Positions 37,376 to 47,950 of a stretch of 64,000 bases of DNA are shown here, piece by piece. The notes beneath the pieces are model-generated. The model saw only the letters and a program-made list of their open reading frames with translations, was not told the origin of the DNA and searched no databases. Origin of the DNA: Billgrantia desiderata (GTDB taxonomy: Bacteria; Pseudomonadota; Gammaproteobacteria; Pseudomonadales; Halomonadaceae); contig JAAQTN010000008.1 in the NCBI GenBank assembly GCA_011742915.1, forward strand, positions 86,590 through 150,589. Direction: 5' to 3'. The position numbers and the translations under genes were made by a program. How positions within the stretch are numbered: the first letter of the stretch is position 1; every line of letters starts with the position of its first letter.

Positions 37376-38329
37376 TCAGTCCCTCATTTCTCCCACCGTC
37401 ATGACGCCGCGGTCGGCCAGTTGCACCGGCCGGGCGTCGTCTCGGGTCCAGGCGGCCATGGAGCCATCGTACATGGTGGCATTCGTAAAGCCGCCCACCT
37501 CGCTCAACTGGAACCAACCGCTGGCGGCCCAATGACCGGTATTGCAGAAGGCGACGGTAGGGGCTTCCCGGTCCAGCCCCAGGGCGTCGATCGCCGCGGT
37601 CAAGCGTTCGGGCTCCAGGTACCAGGCGCCGTCGCGCTCTACCAGCGCATCATCATGGGGCAGGTTCACCGAGTCCGGGATGGTGCCCGGCGCACGGGTG
37701 GCTGGCGACTGCCGTGCTCCGCTGAAGAACTCCTCGGGGCGGGCATCAACCAGCTGCTCGCCGGCCTGCCGTGAGGCGTCGACCTCGGCGTCGCTTGCCA
37801 GCAGCTCCTCGCGCAGCGTTGCGGAGAAAGCGGTCGCCTCGGGCGGTTCGAGCGGACCGCTGGCGGTCTCGAACCCTTGCCGTTCCCAACCGGCGAAGCC
37901 GCCGTTGAGGATCGCCACCTCGTCATGGCCCAGGGTCTTGAAGGTCCAGTAGACCCGGGTAGCGCTGGCGAAGTCGGTGGGGCCGGTGCCCGCCGGCACG
38001 ACGATGACGGTGTCGCCGTTGTCGATGCCCAGGCCGCCGATCAGCCGTGCCAGATCGTCCACGTCCGGCATCAGGCCGGCCACGCCGTCGCGTTCTTCGC
38101 GCCAGCCATCCTCGGCGTAGTTGCTGTAGCGGCTGCCGGGAATGCGGGCGGCCTCGAAGGCGGTACGGTCGCCGCCGTCGTCGATGGTGGAGCGCACGTC
38201 GAGCACCACGAGACCTGCAGCGTTCAGATGCTCTTCCAGCCACTCGGCCTCGACCAGGGGAGAAGGGTGCATCGCCTGGGCGGTGCCGGCCATTGCCAGC
38301 GTGACTGCCAAGATCAGTGGAGTTCGCAT
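37376..38329 (-). CDS. Periplasmic thiosulfate/3-mercaptopyruvate sulfurtransferase (tandem rhodanese)
   Basis: The 317-residue protein has an N-terminal signal peptide (about 1-20, ending near GTAQAM) followed by two rhodanese domains, about 25-150 and 165-310. The C-terminal active loop carries the catalytic Cys in FCNTGHWAAS; the first domain lacks a Cys, as usual for tandem rhodaneses. It would move sulfane sulfur from thiosulfate or mercaptopyruvate to an acceptor in the periplasm. ATG 38329 was chosen because it begins the signal peptide. It runs the same way as the ynjBCD-like genes upstream (75-base gap) and may be the last gene of that unit. Confidence 0.88.
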   Translation of the reverse strand: MRTPLILAVTLAMAGTAQAMHPSPLVEAEWLEEHLNAAGLVVLDVRSTIDDGGDRTAFEAARIPGSRYSNYAEDGWREERDGVAGLMPDVDDLARLIGGLGIDNGDTVIVVPAGTGPTDFASATRVYWTFKTLGHDEVAILNGGFAGWERQGFETASGPLEPPEATAFSATLREELLASDAEVDASRQAGEQLVDARPEEFFSGARQSPATRAPGTIPDSVNLPHDDALVERDGAWYLEPERLTAAIDALGLDREAPTVAFCNTGHWAASGWFQLSEVGGFTNATMYDGSMAAWTRDDARPVQLADRGVMTVGEMRD

Positions 38330-38404
38330 GAGCCCGTCCTCCTCGCTGGGGATGGATGAAAGCCTAGGCCGGTGGCAGCGGGGAGGCAACGTTGCGTCTT
38401 CGGC

Positions 38405-39040
38405 TCATTGGCCCAGCTCGATCACCCTGCCGCCGGCGTCCTCGGCATCCTCGCGGTCGTGGGTCACCAGCAGGCTGGGCAGCCCCGCCTCGCGCAGCCG
38501 GCCGAAGACCAGTCGGCGCATGTCGTGGCGCAGCTGCCTGTCGAGCTTCGAGAAGGGTTCGTCGAGCAGTACGGCACGCGGTTCGGAAAGCAGCAGGCGC
38601 ATCAGCGCCACGCGGGCCTTCTGGCCGCCGGAGAGGGTGGCCGGGTCGCGTGGCCCGAAGCCGGCCAGGCCGACCTGCGCCAGCGCCGTCTCGACCCTTG
38701 CCGCCTTGTCGGGTAGGGCGCGGGGCATGCCGAAGCGCAGGTTACCGGCCACCGAGAGATGCGGGAACAGCAGCGGGTCCTGGAACAGCAGGCCGATACC
38801 GCGGCGCTCCGCCGGCAGTCGAGTGATGTCGCTATCGTCGAGCAGTACCCGGCCGCTGGCCTGGAAGGCAGGTGCCAGGAAGCCGGCCAGGTATGCCAGC
38901 AGGGTCGACTTGCCCGATCCCGACGGTCCCATCACGGTAAACACCTCGCCGGGACCGATCTTGGCATCGAGCTCGAGCAGTGGATTGTCTTCCAGAGCGA
39001 TGCGGACATCGTCAAGTACCAGGCGGTGGCCTGCAGTCAT
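38405..39040 (-). CDS. ynjD: ABC transporter ATP-binding protein, YnjD-like
   Basis: This 211-residue ABC ATPase has Walker A GPSGSGKST (near 38-46), the Q-loop LLFQDPLLFPHL, the signature LSGGQKARV, Walker B AVLLDEPFSKLD and the H-loop LLVTHDRED. Its start overlaps the permease stop by ATGA, so the two are coupled. Together with the two preceding genes it forms an importer of the YnjBCD type, whose substrate is unsettled; thiamine-like or other small organic molecules have been suggested for relatives. Confidence 0.87.
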   Translation of the reverse strand: MTAGHRLVLDDVRIALEDNPLLELDAKIGPGEVFTVMGPSGSGKSTLLAYLAGFLAPAFQASGRVLLDDSDITRLPAERRGIGLLFQDPLLFPHLSVAGNLRFGMPRALPDKAARVETALAQVGLAGFGPRDPATLSGGQKARVALMRLLLSEPRAVLLDEPFSKLDRQLRHDMRRLVFGRLREAGLPSLLVTHDREDAEDAGGRVIELGQ

Positions 39041-40731
39041 GGTGCCCCCCTCATGTCGCGCCGATTGCGCCACAGCAGCCGTGGCAGCCCCACGGCGATG
39101 ACGAAGCCTACCAGCGGCAGGCTGGCCTGAACCATCGCCCACACGCCGATCACCCGACGATTGCCACCGGCGGCCAGCGACACCGCCTCGGTGGTCACGG
39201 TGGGCACACGGCCGGCACCCAGCAGCAGGGTGGGCAGGTACTGACCGATACTGACGGCCAGGCCCACGGCGGCGGCGGTGAGCAGCGGCGCCAGCAGCAG
39301 CGGCAGCCGCACCCGCCAGAAGGCGCCGTTGCGCGAGGCGCCGAGACTCACCGCCAGCTGCGACCAGCGCGGGTCGAAGCGGCGGTAGCTCTCTGCGAGG
39401 GAGAGAAACACGTAGGGCAGCACGAACAGCAGGTGGCCGAAGATCACCAGCGCATGGGTGGGGCGCGTGCCCAGCGACTCCATCACCACCACCAGCCCGA
39501 ACAGGAAGGCGATCTGCGGCACGATCAGCGGCAGGTAGAGCAGCGTGAGCGCCGAGAGCAGCCGTCCCTGGGCCGGCTGCCGACCCGTTCGCTGCTCGTT
39601 CTCCAGCGCTGCCAGGGTCAGCGCCAGAGCGATCAGCGTAGCGCCGATGGCGATCAGCGCCGTGGTGGCGGCCGGCCCCGCAAGGGCGGGCAGGGCGCGC
39701 AGCCAGTGCGCCGCGGTGAGGCCTTGCGGCAGGGCATCGGGAAAGCGCCAGAAGCCGGCAATGGAATATAGCGCCAGGCCGGCGATACCGGCGAAGGCGG
39801 TGAACGTGGCCAGCCCGATCAGCCCTTTGCCGGCCAGACGCAGCGGCGAATCGCCGCTGCCGCGTCCGCCACGCGCGAGCCAGTGCCGCCCCAGCCGGGC
39901 GACCAGGCGTTCCAGGCACCACCAGGCGATGAGCGCTGCGGCCGTGACGCCGAGCTGCAGCACGGCGCCGGCCGAGGCCATGAAGCGCCGGCTCAGATCG
40001 GGGTCGTTGAACCAGACGAGAATCGAGACCGCCAGCGTCGGCGGCAGGGTCGGGCCGAGAATCAGCGCCACGTCCACCACCGACGTGGCATAGGCGATGA
40101 CGGCAAAGACCGGCAGTCGGATCAGCGGATAGAGCGAAGGGGTCACCACCTTGAGCCAGGCGGTGGTCGGGCGATAGCCGAGCGAGCGGGCCATGGCCAC
40201 GCGCCGTTCCGGGTCGAGCTGGGGCAGGGCGGCAAGGCACATCAGCAGCAGGAAGGGGATCTCCTTGATGATCAACCCGGCCATCAGCGAGAGCCCCCAG
40301 GGGTCCTGAACGATCAGCACGTCCGGCGGGCGCTCCCAGCCGGTCAGCCCCGGCGAGACCAGCCGTGACAGCAGGCCGGATGGCGCGATCAGGAAGGCCA
40401 GACCGAAGGCCGCGGCGGCATGGGGGATCGACAGCAGCGGCGCGACCAGGCGTCGGATCCATCGGTCCAGCCGGCTGCCCGATACGCCGGCCAGAAACAG
40501 CAGCACCACGGCAAGCGAGATGGCCGTGGTAATCAGACCGCTGGCGAAACTCACACCCACCGAGCGGGTCAGGCCCGGTTGGGCCAGGAGCAGCCGCCAG
40601 GGCTCCAGGCTGAAGGCATGGCCGCCCAGCGCCGGCAAATAGCCGAACGCAGGCAGTACCGCCATGGTCAGGCCGGCCAGTATCGGGCCGACCAGCAGGA
40701 TGACGATCAGCCACGGAGCAAGGCGCAGCAT
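39037..40731 (-). CDS. ynjC: ABC transporter permease, fused two-half YnjC-like
   Basis: The 564-residue protein has about 12 hydrophobic segments arranged as two binding-protein-dependent permease halves. Coupling EAA-type loops are visible as VAMARSLGYRPTTAWLKVV in the first half and AVSLGASRNGAFWRVRLP in the second. Such double permeases need no partner permease. It starts 15 bases after the binding-protein gene and overlaps the ATPase gene by four bases. Family resemblance is to YnjC and related iron/thiamine-type permeases. Confidence 0.85.
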   Translation of the reverse strand: MLRLAPWLIVILLVGPILAGLTMAVLPAFGYLPALGGHAFSLEPWRLLLAQPGLTRSVGVSFASGLITTAISLAVVLLFLAGVSGSRLDRWIRRLVAPLLSIPHAAAAFGLAFLIAPSGLLSRLVSPGLTGWERPPDVLIVQDPWGLSLMAGLIIKEIPFLLLMCLAALPQLDPERRVAMARSLGYRPTTAWLKVVTPSLYPLIRLPVFAVIAYATSVVDVALILGPTLPPTLAVSILVWFNDPDLSRRFMASAGAVLQLGVTAAALIAWWCLERLVARLGRHWLARGGRGSGDSPLRLAGKGLIGLATFTAFAGIAGLALYSIAGFWRFPDALPQGLTAAHWLRALPALAGPAATTALIAIGATLIALALTLAALENEQRTGRQPAQGRLLSALTLLYLPLIVPQIAFLFGLVVVMESLGTRPTHALVIFGHLLFVLPYVFLSLAESYRRFDPRWSQLAVSLGASRNGAFWRVRLPLLLAPLLTAAAVGLAVSIGQYLPTLLLGAGRVPTVTTEAVSLAAGGNRRVIGVWAMVQASLPLVGFVIAVGLPRLLWRNRRDMRGAP

Positions 40732-40746
40732 CGGCAGCGGCTGTCC

Positions 40747-41958
40747 CTAGCGGCCGACGTAACGCGCCTGCCAGGCGTCCTGCAGCGCCGTCATCCAGCT
40801 CGGGTGCGGCTCCGGCAGGGTCTCGGTCAGCGCCTCCGGTGCCAGCAGGGCGGGATTGTCGCGCGCCTGTTCGAAGAGTGCGCGGGTCTCGGCATCGAGG
40901 CGCGTCACGTCGAGCACGGTGGGGTCGCCCCACACCGAGATGTCCTGCTTGCGCGCCTGGGCCTCGGGCGAGAGCAGGAAATCGGCCACCACCATGGCGG
41001 CGGCACGGCGCGGTGAGTTGAACGGAATGGCAACGAAATGCACGTTACCCAGGGTGCCGCCGTCGAGTACGTAGCTGCGGGTCGTTTCGGGCAGCTCGAA
41101 GTCGGCCACCGCGGCGGCCGGCTCCGCCGGATTGAAGGTGAAGGCCAGTGCGACTTCGCCGTCGGCCATCAGCCGCCGCAGCTCGGGGCCATTGGCGGGA
41201 AACTGTCGCCCGCTGCGCCATAGGTGAGGGTGGAGGGCGTCGAGATACTCCCACAGCGGTGCCGTGACGTCTTCGAAGTCGCTCTGCGCCACCGGTTCAT
41301 AGAGGGCATCGCTATCGTCCACCAGAGCAATGAGGGCCTGCTTGAGGAAGGTGCTGCCAAGGAAGTCGGGAATGCGCGGGTAGGTGAAACGCCCGGGATT
41401 GGCCTCGGCCCAGGCGAGCAGCTGCGTCATGCTGCGCGGTGGCGCTTCTCCGAGCTCAGCAGCGTCGTAATAGAAGGTGAGCTGTGCCTTGCCCCAGGGC
41501 GACTCATAGCCTTCCGTGGGCAGCGTGAAGTCGGTGACCACCTCGGGATTGTGTTCCGGAAAGGTGAGGGCGAAGTTGGGCAGTTGCTCGGCAAAGGGGC
41601 CGAACAGCAGGTCGTTCTCTTTCATGGCGGCGAAGTTTTCGCCGTTGAGCCAGATCAGATCGATGCTGCCGCCGTCGTGATTGCCGGCGCTGTGCTCGGC
41701 CAGTACGCGAGAGACGGCGGCACCGGTATCGTCGATCTTGACGTGCACCAGCTCGATCTCGTGCTCGTCCCGCACTCGCTGTTTGACCCATTCGAGATAG
41801 TCGTTGACCCGTGTATCGCCAGCCCAGGCGTGCCAGTAGACGGTCTGGCCACGGGCTTCGTCGAGAACGTTCTCCCACTCCTGCTGCGCGGAGGCTGCAT
41901 GGAGCGGAACGGCCAGCATGGCAGCCAGTGGCAATACACGCAGCAGGCGGAACGACAT
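40747..41958 (-). CDS. ynjB: ABC transporter substrate-binding protein, YnjB-like
   Basis: The 403-residue protein carries a signal peptide (residues 1-24, ending AASAQ) and a type II periplasmic binding fold (VYWHAWAGDTRVNDYLEWV at the N-terminus, NFAAMKENDLLFGPF in the middle). It would deliver the ligand to the downstream permease/ATPase pair. ATG 41958 has GAGGAG upstream. It starts the minus-strand transporter unit; the 231-base region between it and the cytochrome gene should contain both divergent promoters. No TPP riboswitch-like sequence was found upstream, so thiamine specificity is unsupported. Confidence 0.86.
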   Translation of the reverse strand: MSFRLLRVLPLAAMLAVPLHAASAQQEWENVLDEARGQTVYWHAWAGDTRVNDYLEWVKQRVRDEHEIELVHVKIDDTGAAVSRVLAEHSAGNHDGGSIDLIWLNGENFAAMKENDLLFGPFAEQLPNFALTFPEHNPEVVTDFTLPTEGYESPWGKAQLTFYYDAAELGEAPPRSMTQLLAWAEANPGRFTYPRIPDFLGSTFLKQALIALVDDSDALYEPVAQSDFEDVTAPLWEYLDALHPHLWRSGRQFPANGPELRRLMADGEVALAFTFNPAEPAAAVADFELPETTRSYVLDGGTLGNVHFVAIPFNSPRRAAAMVVADFLLSPEAQARKQDISVWGDPTVLDVTRLDAETRALFEQARDNPALLAPEALTETLPEPHPSWMTALQDAWQARYVGR

Positions 41959-42189
41959 CGACTCACTCCTCAATAGGGTGGCTACGAGAATGGCCCATCC
42001 TGGGCGTGACGGCCCTCGTGACGGGTATGCATGTGGTGTCGCGCAACGACTGTCATCCTTACATATCTTGGCGGCAACCTGCCAAGTCCTGTAAGGCCGA
42101 GCCGAAATTGACGACACAGCCCTACCGCTGACGACCGGCGGTGACGTTCGCGAGATGTTCCGACATGTCAAATCACGGAGGTAGTCACC

Positions 42190-42897
42190 ATGTCATATAA
42201 CAATGACGACAAGAGACGGCAGCTGCTGGGGCGCCTCAGTCGTCGGCTGGCCTATACGGCGCCGGCATTGATGCTGGCCGTGGGTGGGGGAGCGGCCTTG
42301 CACGCGGGTGCCGAAGGGCCGCTCAGCCAGGCGGGCAAGGCGGCGATGGCCGACCTGAGCGAGGAGAGCTGGCTGCTGGCCAGCGCCCATGCCGAGGGTG
42401 GTGCGGAAGCCGAAGCCGAAGCAGAAGGTGAAGCCGAGGCAGAAGGTGAAGCCGAGGCAGAAGGTGAAGCCGAGGCAGAAGGTGAAGCCGAGGCCGAGGC
42501 TGAGGGCGACGTCAGCGACGTCCAGCGACCCGAGGGGTATTCGCCGGCCTACAGTGAAGATGGCGAGAACGACCCCGCTCTGCTGGCGCGTGGCGAGGAG
42601 CTTTATTACGACACCTCGCTTAGCACCAACGGCCTTTCCTGTGCCTCCTGTCACGGTAGCGACGGCAACGACATGGGCTACAGCGCCACCTTCGAGCAGC
42701 CCTTCCCTCATGAAGTCGCCATGGCCCGCGATCAGTTCGGCATGGACAAGGTGCATGCCGACGAGATGACGCAGATATGCATGGTGGCGCCGATGGCCGC
42801 CGAGCCGCTGGAGTGGGGCGGAGAGCAGTTGACCTCGCTTGCCGCCTACATGGTGGAGGTGCAGCGGCGCTTCGCCGGTGAACCCCATAATCTCTAG
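42190..42897 (+). CDS. c-type cytochrome with acidic tandem-repeat linker
   Basis: The 235-residue protein begins with a basic stretch and a hydrophobic segment (about 20-40, acting as anchor or signal), followed by a Glu/Ala-rich linker (about 69-107) built from AEGEAE hexapeptides. A single heme domain then carries CASCH at 151-155; the distal Met is probably M198 or M202. It would sit in the periplasm as an electron carrier or part of an oxidase or dehydrogenase chain. AGGAGG-like sequence (CGGAGGTAG) precedes the ATG. No oxidase genes lie next to it, so the partner is unknown. Confidence 0.87.
   Translation: MSYNNDDKRRQLLGRLSRRLAYTAPALMLAVGGGAALHAGAEGPLSQAGKAAMADLSEESWLLASAHAEGGAEAEAEAEGEAEAEGEAEAEGEAEAEGEAEAEAEGDVSDVQRPEGYSPAYSEDGENDPALLARGEELYYDTSLSTNGLSCASCHGSDGNDMGYSATFEQPFPHEVAMARDQFGMDKVHADEMTQICMVAPMAAEPLEWGGEQLTSLAAYMVEVQRRFAGEPHNL
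42421..42492 (+). repeat. Four perfect copies of an 18-bp tandem repeat inside the cytochrome gene
   Basis: The unit GCAGAAGGTGAAGCCGAG occurs four times without a mismatch, each adding six residues (AEGEAE). Degenerate copies flank it on both sides. As 18 is a multiple of three, gain or loss of units changes only linker length and keeps the frame. Confidence 0.95.
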
Positions 42898-42906
42898 GCC
42901 GTCGGC

Positions 42907-42943
42907 CCGGCCCGGCAATGCCATGTATGGCTTGCCGGGCCGG
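42907..42943 (+). terminator. Strong hairpin after the cytochrome gene
   Basis: Twelve-base perfect arms (CCGGCCCGGCAA and TTGCCGGGCCGG), with further pairing in the loop, begin ten bases after the cytochrome stop. No T run follows, so it is either a Rho-assisted terminator or an mRNA-stabilising hairpin. Confidence 0.6.
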
Positions 42944-43031
42944 CGCCAAACCTTAATATTCGATACAGTGCGCTAGTCGTTTGATGTGCTGAAGCGAGCG
43001 TCCTGCACTGCCCCCATTTACCGACATGCGA

Positions 43032-43438
43032 TGGCGATCCCACATGATGGTGGTAAGACTGCGTCATCTCTTGCTTCCCTTGGAGGCCCTCGCGATTGCC
43101 GGCTGTTCCGCCTCTATGCGGCGACCCAGGCCGGGCTGTTGATGAGTCCCGATGCCGGTCAGCGCTGGCGTCAGGCCTACCCGGAGCCGCGACCCACCAG
43201 CGTGGTGACCATCACCGGTGCGGGAGACCTCTATGCCTTCATCGTCGGCGTCGGCCTGATGCATGCTCGAGATGGTTCGCGTGACTGGCGGGTACTGAGC
43301 GATGGTTGGGGAGACAACTACCTGCTGCACCTGGCCGTGGATCCCCAGGATCCTGAGCGGCTCTATGCCATCGATGGCCAGGACCGGGTACTCGCCAGCC
43401 AGGATGGCGGTAGCAGCTGGCGTCCTCTCGGTGACTAG
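43032..43438 (+). pseudogene. Probable truncated BNR/YCF48-type beta-propeller protein
   Basis: The 135-residue product ends with repeat units typical of sialidase-like or YCF48-like propellers: LYAATQAGLLMSPDAGQRW, an irregular middle unit, and LAVDPQDPERLYAIDGQDRV followed by SQDGGSSWRPLGD. A working propeller needs several more repeats and normally a signal peptide, both absent. The C-terminus resembles that of secreted F510_1955-type glycosylhydrolase-like proteins, often found near metal-resistance genes, so this looks like a 5'-truncated remnant at the edge of the mer module. The frame is open back to a GTG at 42986; no convincing ribosome-binding site exists, so the start is uncertain. 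Confidence 0.5.
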
Positions 43439-43598
43439 GAGCGCTACCGGACGCACTAAGCGAGACGCTAACACTGGAGCCCATCTTGGACGTGCTGTTT
43501 TCCATCGGAATGCTGGGCGTCGCAGGCGGGTTGCTGTCCTTCTGCTCGCTCAGCATCGGCACGTCCGGGGAGATAGATAGCGGATGGAGACAGGCTAT

Positions 43599-44078
43599 CT
43601 ACCGAAAGTCCCGAGGCTTGCGGGTTTCAATTTCTGGGGGGCACGGTTTCTCGTTGATCACGCCCTCGTGTAATGATGCGATCAAGGGGCAGGTGATACT
43701 TCCCCCCCGCTCATGGCATGCATGTACTAGTTCTGCCAGTGTTCGCTCGATACGCTGGAGGCCAGCGATCTTCTCACGGACATCCCGCAGTTTATGCTCG
43801 GCCAGGGTGCTGGCCTCCTGGCAATGAGCGCCATCCTCCAATCGCAACAGCTCAGCAATCTCGTCCAGGCTGAAGCCCAGCCGCTGTCCGGTTTTGACGA
43901 AGGTAAGCCGTGCCACGTCGGCTGTGCCATAGCGTCGGATACCGCCGGTAGGGCGTTCCGGCTCCGCGAGTAGCCCGCGGCGCTGATAATAGCGGATAGT
44001 CTCGACATTGACGCCCGCCGCCTTGGCCAGGCCGCCAATGGTCATGGTGTCCGCCATTCTATCTAACTGTCTCTTCAT
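43599..44078 (-). CDS. merR: Mercury-responsive transcriptional regulator MerR
   Basis: This 159-residue MerR protein has the N-terminal winged helix ([18 protein letters not shown]-like, residues 12-30) and the three Hg(II)-binding cysteines Cys86, Cys121 and Cys130 (GAHCQE, HACHE, ITCPLI). It represses the divergent merTPA promoter and activates it by twisting the operator when Hg(II) binds. The last 20 residues, after the usual C-terminus, are extra. I chose ATG 44078, which matches the usual N-terminus; it lies six bases from the -35 of the merT promoter, the normal divergent layout. Confidence 0.93.
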   Translation of the reverse strand: MKRQLDRMADTMTIGGLAKAAGVNVETIRYYQRRGLLAEPERPTGGIRRYGTADVARLTFVKTGQRLGFSLDEIAELLRLEDGAHCQEASTLAEHKLRDVREKIAGLQRIERTLAELVHACHERGGSITCPLIASLHEGVINEKPCPPEIETRKPRDFR

Positions 44079-44083
44079 GCCGC

Positions 44084-44114
44084 TTGACTCCGTATCCAAC
44101 TACGGAAGTAACCT
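44084..44114 (+). promoter_or_regulatory. merT promoter with MerR operator
   Basis: TTGACT (44084-44089, -35) and TAACCT (44109-44114, -10) are separated by 19 bases, the long spacing typical of MerR-controlled promoters. Between them lies the dyad CTCCGTA (44088-44094) and TACGGAA (44101-44107), matching the classic mer operator in 6 of 7 paired bases. Confidence 0.9.
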
Positions 44115-44151
44115 TATCTCAGTGAACAAGGTCATGAAAGGTGTGAAAGGC

Positions 44152-44502
44152 ATGTCAACTTCGAAAACAGGGCGAGGGCCCCTAGCCACCGGTGGGATAG
44201 CGGCCCTTCTGGCCTCGGCGTGTTGCCTCGGGCCTCTGGTGCTGGTCACGCTGGGCGTTTCCGGCGCCTGGATCGGCAATCTGACAGCGATGGAGCCCTA
44301 TCGCCCGCTGTTCATCGGCGTAGCGCTAGTGGCGCTATTCTTCGCTTGGCGTCGAATCTTTCGGCCAGCGGAACAGTGCCAGTCGGCTGAGGTGTGCGCT
44401 GTCCCCCGTGTCCGCGTGGCCTACAAGATGATCTTCTGGCTGGTGTCGGGGCTGGTATTGATCGCCCTAGCGTTCCCCTACGTCCTGCCGCTGCTCTATT
44501 GA
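44152..44502 (+). CDS. merT: Mercuric ion transporter MerT
   Basis: The 116-residue inner-membrane protein has three hydrophobic helices. Cys24-Cys25 (ASACCLGPL) in the first helix accept Hg(II) from MerP, and Cys76 and Cys82 in the cytoplasmic loop pass it to MerA. Length and sequence match MerT. ATG 44152 is preferred to ATG 44134 because it gives the usual MerT N-terminus (MSTSKTGRG) and has AAAGG just upstream. First gene of merTPA. Confidence 0.95.
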   Translation: MSTSKTGRGPLATGGIAALLASACCLGPLVLVTLGVSGAWIGNLTAMEPYRPLFIGVALVALFFAWRRIFRPAEQCQSAEVCAVPRVRVAYKMIFWLVSGLVLIALAFPYVLPLLY

Positions 44503-44516
44503 AAGGAGATAGGCCT

Positions 44517-46222
<1,706 letters not shown>

Positions 46223-46402
46223 ACGAGCCGAGGCTATCTCCATGAAGAAAAGCAAGAGGGGGCATTCGTCATGCTCATGGATTGGCTTCGTAGCGGGTTC
46301 GGCTTTCTCGGCTTCGCCTGCTAACCTGATTTAAGGAGAAACTGAATCACTAATAATGGGGTCTTACCAGCATCCCCTATCACGACGCGAGGTAAGTTTG
46401 TC

Positions 46403-47905
46403 ATGAGCGTGCGCCGTGTCGCCTGGCTTCACCGTCTTGTGCTGTGGTTCAGCTTCCTGACGCTGGTCGTCGGCGGCGGCCTGCTGGCCTGGCAGAGCCA
46501 GGCCCAGGAGAACGAGCGCATTGCCCTGGTGATGACGGTGGAGGGTGCCATCGGGCCGGCGACGGGCGACTACTTCGAACGCGGGCTGCGCACGGCGGCC
46601 GAGCGCAACGCCGAACTCGTGATCGTGCAGATGGACACCCCGGGCGGACTCGATGCCACCATGCGCAGCATGATCCGCGCCATGCTGACCTCGCCGGTGC
46701 CCGTGGCCATCTACGTCTCGCCCAGCGGCGCCCGTGCCGCCAGCGCCGGCACCTATCTGCTCTACGGCAGCCACGTGGCCGCCATGGCGCCCGCGACCCA
46801 TCTCGGTTCGGCCACACCGGTGCAGATGGGCGGCGGCTTTCCCGGCCTGGACGATCGTGACGAAGAAGAGGAGGCGACGAACGAGGAGCGCAACGCACGG
46901 GAGAATGACGAGGCGGAGCAGGAAGCCGACGAGGCGAACGAGGCCAACGATGCCGAGGCCACGGAGGCCGAAGGCGACGCTCCCGCCGAGCCTGCCGATA
47001 CGCGTCGGCGCGGCGAGACCGCCATGGAGCGCAAGGTGCTGGAGGACGCCGTCTATTACATTCGCGGGCTGGCCGAGCGCCATGGCCGCAACGCCGACTG
47101 GGCCGAGGAGGCGGTACGCGAAGCGGTCAACCTGACCTCCCGCGAAGCGCTCGAAATCAACGTCATCGACGTGGTGGCGCGTGACATCGACGACCTGCTG
47201 GAGCAGATCGACGGTCGCGAGGTGGTCATGGAGCGTGGCGAGCGCACCCTGAGCACCGCCGACATCACCGTCGAGCGCTTCGATCCCGACTGGCGCACCC
47301 AGTTCCTGCAGGTGATCACCAACCCCAACGTGGCCTACTTCCTGATGATCATCGGCTTCTACGGGCTGATCTTCGAACTCTCCAATCCGGGGGCCCTGGT
47401 GCCGGGCACCATCGGCGTCATCTCGCTGCTGCTCGCGCTGTTCGCCTTTCAGCTGCTGCCGATCAACTACGCCGGCCTGGCGCTGATCCTGGTGGGGCTG
47501 GGCTTGATCGTGAGCGAGGCGCTGATGCCGAGCTTCGGCATCCTAGGCATGGGCGGGATCGCGGCCTTCGTGATCGGTTCGGTGATGCTGATGGATACCG
47601 ACCAGCTCGCCGTCTCGCTGCCGATGATCGGCGGCGTCGCCCTGGTGGCGGCGGGACTCATGCTGTGGGTGATGATTCGCTTCACCGGCCTGCGCCGGCG
47701 CCCGGCCCGCACCGGCCAGGAGCAGCTGATAGGCTGTCATGGCATGGCCCTGGAGGACTTCCGGCAGGAAGGCCATGTGCGCATGCGGGGGGAGCGCTGG
47801 AATGCGCACAGCCCCGTTGCCGTGAGGCGTGGAGAGGCGGTCAGGGTGGTGGCGGTCGACGGCCTGACGCTACACGTCGAACCCGTGCAACGAACCGCTC
47901 GGTAA
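46403..47905 (+). CDS. NfeD-family membrane serine protease
   Basis: The 500-residue protein has a signal or anchor segment (about 11-35), a ClpP-like serine protease domain, four to five transmembrane helices (about 300-430) and a C-terminal OB-fold NfeD domain (about 445-495). The catalytic Ser is Ser114 (AASAGTYLL) and the Lys is Lys211 (ERKVLEDAV). About 55 acidic residues (150-205, rich in Glu, Asp, Ala, Asn) are inserted between them; without them the spacing is close to the roughly 41 residues of the archaeal 1510-N protease. Such proteases cleave slipins, and the slipin gene follows 45 bases later. Confidence 0.92.
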   Translation: MSVRRVAWLHRLVLWFSFLTLVVGGGLLAWQSQAQENERIALVMTVEGAIGPATGDYFERGLRTAAERNAELVIVQMDTPGGLDATMRSMIRAMLTSPVPVAIYVSPSGARAASAGTYLLYGSHVAAMAPATHLGSATPVQMGGGFPGLDDRDEEEEATNEERNARENDEAEQEADEANEANDAEATEAEGDAPAEPADTRRRGETAMERKVLEDAVYYIRGLAERHGRNADWAEEAVREAVNLTSREALEINVIDVVARDIDDLLEQIDGREVVMERGERTLSTADITVERFDPDWRTQFLQVITNPNVAYFLMIIGFYGLIFELSNPGALVPGTIGVISLLLALFAFQLLPINYAGLALILVGLGLIVSEALMPSFGILGMGGIAAFVIGSVMLMDTDQLAVSLPMIGGVALVAAGLMLWVMIRFTGLRRRPARTGQEQLIGCHGMALEDFRQEGHVRMRGERWNAHSPVAVRRGEAVRVVAVDGLTLHVEPVQRTAR

Positions 47906-47950
47906 TGTAACGGAATTCATCGAGTCCAAGCGCAACACAGGAGAGTTACC

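Noticed and set aside
41959-42189. Possible TPP riboswitch before the YnjB-like gene
   Set aside because: The conserved CUGAGA and ACCUGAUC segments of TPP riboswitches were not found on the minus strand.
42400-42510. Possible CRISPR-like array because of regular 18-bp repeats
   Set aside because: The repeats are directly adjacent with no spacers and encode an in-frame AEGEAE linker.
43486-43827. Open frame with a short hydrophobic start, overlapping the 3' end of merR on the other strand
   Set aside because: The hydrophobic part is only about 25 residues and the rest is antisense to merR, a confident gene.
46241-46322. Short open frames after merA that could be a merE- or merF-like remnant
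   Set aside because: Products of 17-30 residues have no paired metal-binding cysteines in a membrane helix; no support for a mer gene.
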